Below, piece by piece: positions 5,175 through 7,707 of a DNA stretch of 7,707 nt (its first letter is position 1; every line of letters starts with the position of its first letter). The notes beneath the pieces are model-generated. The model was not told the origin of the DNA. It saw nothing but the letters and a program-made list of their open reading frames with translations, and did no database searches. A program made the position numbers and the translations under genes. The DNA is from Candidatus Bathyarchaeota archaeon CG07_land_8_20_14_0_80_47_9 (GTDB lineage Archaea > Thermoproteota > Bathyarchaeia > Bathyarchaeales > Bathycorpusculaceae): assembly GCA_002779555.1 (NCBI GenBank), contig PEWI01000099.1, positions 1 through 7,707 on the forward strand, written 5' to 3'.

Positions 5175-6425
5175 CTAGTGTTTGATTATCTGCTCGTACA
5201 GTGCAAGCGTTTTTTCGGCTATGATGTCCCAAGTGAACTCGTTCAGGACCCTGCGTCTGCCATTCTTACCGAGCCATTTCCTCTTTTCAGGGTTCTCCAG
5301 AGTGCTTGTTACACCCCATGCAATGTCAGTTGGGTTGCCCGGGTTTATGTGATAACCACACTGCTCATCGCCCATCGGAATGACTATTTCTCTCATTCCG
5401 CTTACGCCAACGGCGCCAACGACAACTGGCCGCTCCATGCTCATGGCTTCCAAAACGACTATGCCGAAGGGTTCATATAGGCTTGGAAAGACTGCGACGT
5501 CGCACGCGGCGTAGTGGAGAATTCGTTCCTCTTCAGGGATGAATTCGCAACGGAATTTCACATAATCACCCAGCCTCATGGTTTTTACCAGGTTGACCAA
5601 ATATTCTTGAAGGTCGCCTATGCCGACGATAACCAGTTTTGCCTTCGGTATCTTCTCCAAGATGTGGGGCATAGCCATAATGAGCTTGTCCACACCTTTA
5701 ACGCCGACAAGCCTGCCAATGAACAGGATCATAAACTCATCATCTTTTATCTCGTAGAGCGCCCTTACTTTCTGAATTTGGTCAGCGCTAACGGTTTCTG
5801 GGTTGTATTTTTGCGGGTCAACTCCGTTGTAGGCTACTTGGATCTTGTCTTTCGGAAATCCAAGCTTTGTGAGCTCATCTTTCATGGCATATGAAACTGT
5901 CACAATCAGGTCGGCTGTTTTAGCGCCGTGCAATTCAATGTTGCTCACCACTTCAGAACCGTTTCCAAGAGTTCTCCCCTTTTCGGTGGAGTGGACGTGA
6001 AACGCGAATGGCAAATCAGCCTCTTTTTTCACGATCATCCCGCCTATGGCTGAGAGCCAGTCGTGCGCAACTACAATGTCGTACTTGAAATCCTCCTTTC
6101 TAATGAGTTCGTTGACGAGTTTTGAGGCGCTCAGATAATTGTAAACGAGTATTTTGGAGAACAGGTTGATGCCTCGACCCCATTTTATGATGTCGTCTGC
6201 GACCATGTCTGGCAATGAATCGGAAATGTCAATATGCAATGGACGGTGAATCTCTATGCCACGCCAAATTTCCCGCGTTGGAAGACTGCGAGCATCGTCA
6301 TTCATCGTGAAGACGGTGACGTCATTGTCCATCAAGACAAACTTGCGTGTGATTTCGGCGGCGTAAGTGCCTAGACCCCCGACGATTTTGGGCGGATACT
6401 CGTAGACAAGCACGGCTAGCTTCAT
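5175..6425 (-). CDS. GT4-family (glycogen-synthase-like) glycosyltransferase
   Basis: This is a 416-residue GT-B enzyme with a complete two-domain layout. The N-domain opens with LVYEYPPKIVGGLGTYAAEI (6-25), where the VGGLG loop binds the nucleotide-sugar phosphates, and has AHDW (120-123). The C-domain has TVSYAMKDELTKLG (176-189), YNGVDPQKYNP (199-209), FIGRLVGVKGVD (235-246) with R238 and K243, and the retaining EX7E motif EPFGIVVLE (E318, E326). The enzyme moves a sugar from a nucleotide-sugar donor to an acceptor with retention of configuration. The GGLG loop resembles glycogen synthases, so glucan synthesis is possible. Glycolipid, N-glycan or compatible-solute synthesis cannot be excluded. 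There is no membrane segment. The start ATG has AGGGAG 11 bases upstream and a TATA-like AAAGTAAATAA 52 bases upstream. The stop TAG is in the same frame as the downstream nucleotidyltransferase gene. Confidence 0.93.
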   Translation of the reverse strand: MKLAVLVYEYPPKIVGGLGTYAAEITRKFVLMDNDVTVFTMNDDARSLPTREIWRGIEIHRPLHIDISDSLPDMVADDIIKWGRGINLFSKILVYNYLSASKLVNELIRKEDFKYDIVVAHDWLSAIGGMIVKKEADLPFAFHVHSTEKGRTLGNGSEVVSNIELHGAKTADLIVTVSYAMKDELTKLGFPKDKIQVAYNGVDPQKYNPETVSADQIQKVRALYEIKDDEFMILFIGRLVGVKGVDKLIMAMPHILEKIPKAKLVIVGIGDLQEYLVNLVKTMRLGDYVKFRCEFIPEEERILHYAACDVAVFPSLYEPFGIVVLEAMSMERPVVVGAVGVSGMREIVIPMGDEQCGYHINPGNPTDIAWGVTSTLENPEKRKWLGKNGRRRVLNEFTWDIIAEKTLALYEQIIKH

Positions 6426-6477
6426 TTCTTGCTGTTCTCCCTAACCGAACATTCCCTATTGCATACTAAAACATTAC

Positions 6478-6488
6478 TTATTTACTTT
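6478..6488 (-). promoter_or_regulatory. BRE/TATA-like promoter of the glycosyltransferase gene
   Basis: On the minus strand AAAGTAAATAA lies 52 bases before the ATG, in the 80-base gap after the methyltransferase stop. It is identical to the element before the surface-protein gene (3870-3880). Predicted transcription start is near 6455. It would allow the glycosyltransferase-nucleotidyltransferase pair to be transcribed without the methyltransferase. Confidence 0.5.
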
Positions 6489-6505
6489 CCTAACCGCTGA
6501 TACAT

Positions 6506-7135
6506 CTACACCATAGCGGTGACTATCCATCGGCTCCGGAACTTGCCGTTTACTTCACGTTCCTGCAGTTTTATGTTGACTGTTCTGAAGGCTTCAAACA
6601 GTTCCTTCAACTCCTTCTCATCTGTGAAGTGATGGAGAACCCCCTTCTCTGGACCTTCTTGCTCGATGAACGTGTTACGCTCAACTTCCACTCCGCTTCC
6701 GTAGCTATAGGTTCTCTTCGACAGAAAGTCTATCGCTACGAGTGCTTTGGTCGTTGACACGCGGCGAATTTCCATGATGGTTTCACGTATTTCTTCGAGT
6801 GTTTGATGGTAAATGGTGCGAGTGCATATGACCGCGTCAAACAAGGAGTTGATAAATGGCAACGCTTTCATGTCGCATTTCACGAGAAGAGCCTCTAGCC
6901 CTTGCTCCCTTAGCTTTCCTCTCGCCATGTCTATACCAGTCAATGAGAGGTCTATCCCGCATACTTGGAACCCTTGTCTCGCCATGTAAGCCAGATGTCT
7001 TCCTGCACCACAACCCAGATCAAGAGCTTTTGACACTCGTCTTCGCTTCAGTGACTTGATTGAGGACGCCACAAATTCGTCTGGTTCCTCAGAACTGTAT
7101 TCTCTTCTCGGCAGTATTTGGTCCCAACAGCTCAT
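6506..7135 (-). CDS. Class I SAM-dependent methyltransferase (methyltransferase 11/25 type)
   Basis: The 209-residue protein has motif I as ALDLGCGAGRH (37-47), the glycine loop that binds S-adenosylmethionine. The acidic end of strand 2 in GIDLS (60-64) carries D62 for the ribose hydroxyls. CDMKALPF (87-94) has the adenine-side D88, and FDAVICTRTIYH (99-110) is the strand-4 region. The C-terminal half includes HHFTDEKELKELFEAF and ends RSRWIVTAMV, as in small-molecule methyltransferases of the type 11/25 group. The methyl acceptor cannot be deduced; the lack of an N-terminal targeting or RNA-binding domain argues mildly for a small molecule. An in-frame TGA at 7148-7150 limits the start, and the ATG at 7135 gives a full-length fold. 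No clear ribosome binding site precedes it, so the leader may be very short. It lies 80 bases upstream of the glycosyltransferase gene on the same strand and is divergent from the winged-helix gene. Confidence 0.9.
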   Translation of the reverse strand: MSCWDQILPRREYSSEEPDEFVASSIKSLKRRRVSKALDLGCGAGRHLAYMARQGFQVCGIDLSLTGIDMARGKLREQGLEALLVKCDMKALPFINSLFDAVICTRTIYHQTLEEIRETIMEIRRVSTTKALVAIDFLSKRTYSYGSGVEVERNTFIEQEGPEKGVLHHFTDEKELKELFEAFRTVNIKLQEREVNGKFRSRWIVTAMV

Positions 7136-7333
7136 CGAGGTTTCATCTCAGTCTGTTTCTGACCGCCTTTTTCGTTTATTGTTGCGAGGCTTAAATCACT
7201 TTTCTGCCAGCGCATTTGGCCTCGTTTTTCACGGTCTACTAACCTCTCACGTTTGCCGGCCTGGTTGCGGTGAAGGGAAAGTCTGAAAAGCTATTAGGCA
7301 CATAATAGTGTTGATAGAAGAGAGTGCAACGAG
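7136..7333. promoter_or_regulatory. 198-base divergent intergenic region with candidate promoters for both sides
   Basis: This gap separates the methyltransferase start (minus) and the winged-helix start (plus). For the minus gene, AATAAACGAA (7171-7180, minus strand) is the best placed TATA-like stretch, with a second, GTGATTTAAG, at 7190-7199. For the plus gene, A/T-rich AAAAGCTATTAGG (about 7286-7298) and CATAATAG (7301-7308) lie 26-48 bases before the ATG. None is a strong consensus. No open frame with coding character was seen here. Confidence 0.35.
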
Positions 7334-7707
7334 ATGAGCATATCACCTGTTAAACGGCTGATTCTTGAAACTATGTGGGTGATTGACAAGCCTGCAAAGG
7401 CCACTGAAATAGCGAAGGACATGGGAGTGAGTTTTCCTTCAGTCATGATGCACATAATTGGGCTTACCAAGATGGAGTATGTGAAGGCGGCTGAAAAGGG
7501 CTTCTACGTCATAACAGAGAAGGGCAAGAAGACACTGGGTCTGCCTGAAGTCGACAAGGAAAAAGCAGTTGAAATTTCGAAGTACTTGCCAGCTGAAAAA
7601 TCATTTCAGTTCTACGCGGACATTGGAAAACCGCTGAACATTCACGCCTCAAGTCTCGGAGACTTCTGCGACAAGATCAAAAGCATTGACCCAAGTTCAG
7701 TGGAATT
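7334..7707 (+). CDS. Winged-helix DNA-binding protein with DUF5752-like region, 5' part (runs off window)
   Basis: The frame is open from ATG 7334 to the window end: 124 codons plus 2 bases, with no stop. Residues 5-67 read as a winged helix: a first helix (VKRLILETMWVID), helix-turn-helix (ATEIAKDMGVSFPSVMMHI, 23-41, with the second helix probably contacting DNA), then a helix and wing ending GFYVITEKGKKTL (56-68). The last part, FQFYADIGKPLNIHASSLGDF and DKIKSIDPSSVE (91-124), resembles the start of the archaeal DUF5752 family as I remember it; that family often lies near glycosyltransferases. The protein is probably a transcription regulator that senses something through its second domain. 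An in-frame TAG at 7295-7297 bounds the start, and no ATG, GTG or TTG lies between it and 7334 in frame. The ribosome binding site is weak. It is divergent from the methyltransferase/glycosyltransferase side, a common place for a local regulator. Confidence 0.8.
   Translation, partial: MSISPVKRLILETMWVIDKPAKATEIAKDMGVSFPSVMMHIIGLTKMEYVKAAEKGFYVITEKGKKTLGLPEVDKEKAVEISKYLPAEKSFQFYADIGKPLNIHASSLGDFCDKIKSIDPSSVE

Noticed and set aside
5514..5894. Plus-strand open frame antisense to the glycosyltransferase gene.
   Set aside because: The minus-strand protein has all GT4 motifs across this stretch; the antisense product has no recognisable features.

Overview
The window looks archaeal. The signs are A/T-rich TATA-like boxes about 50-60 bases ahead of several starts, GGAGG/GGTGA-type ribosome binding sites, frequent GTG/TTG starts, a small protein resembling the archaeal family DUF2095, and a membrane-anchored coiled-coil protein of a kind I associate with Bathyarchaeia and related Thermoproteota. 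Base composition is moderate, which does not suggest a halophile or an extreme AT-rich genome. Placement below Archaea is inference; the window has no rRNA or tRNA.

Layout. (1) 1-1790, plus strand: the 3' part of an asparagine-synthetase-like PP-loop amidotransferase gene, overlapping by 4 bases (ATGA) a complete class II histone-deacetylase-family amidohydrolase gene. (2) 1834-7135, minus strand, read right to left: a class I SAM methyltransferase, a GT4 glycosyltransferase, a small nucleotidyltransferase with a TTG start 36 bases after the glycosyltransferase stop, a DUF2095-like small protein with its own TATA-like box, a 258-base noncoding gap rich in inverted repeats, a 574-residue surface/coiled-coil membrane protein with a GTG start, and a 60-residue 2x[4Fe-4S] ferredoxin behind a palindromic leader. 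(3) 7334 to the end, plus strand: the 5' part of a gene for a winged-helix DNA-binding protein whose second part resembles DUF5752. It has no stop codon inside the window and is divergent from the methyltransferase gene.

How the genes may work together. The first pair is almost certainly co-translated and joins an amide-forming enzyme class to an amide-cleaving one. Glycosyltransferase and nucleotidyltransferase probably form one transcript; the methyltransferase just upstream may or may not join them, since a TATA-like box lies in the 80-base gap. The divergent winged-helix protein is the natural candidate regulator of the methyltransferase/glycosyltransferase side. The surface protein and the ferredoxin are 69 bases apart on one strand, but an inverted repeat and a TATA-like stretch suggest the ferredoxin has separate control. 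No mobile element, CRISPR array or RNA gene was recognised. No complete new defence or metabolic system is evident; the most novel items are the surface/coiled-coil protein, the HTH-DUF5752-like protein, the amidotransferase-amidohydrolase pair and the structured gap at 3811-4068.
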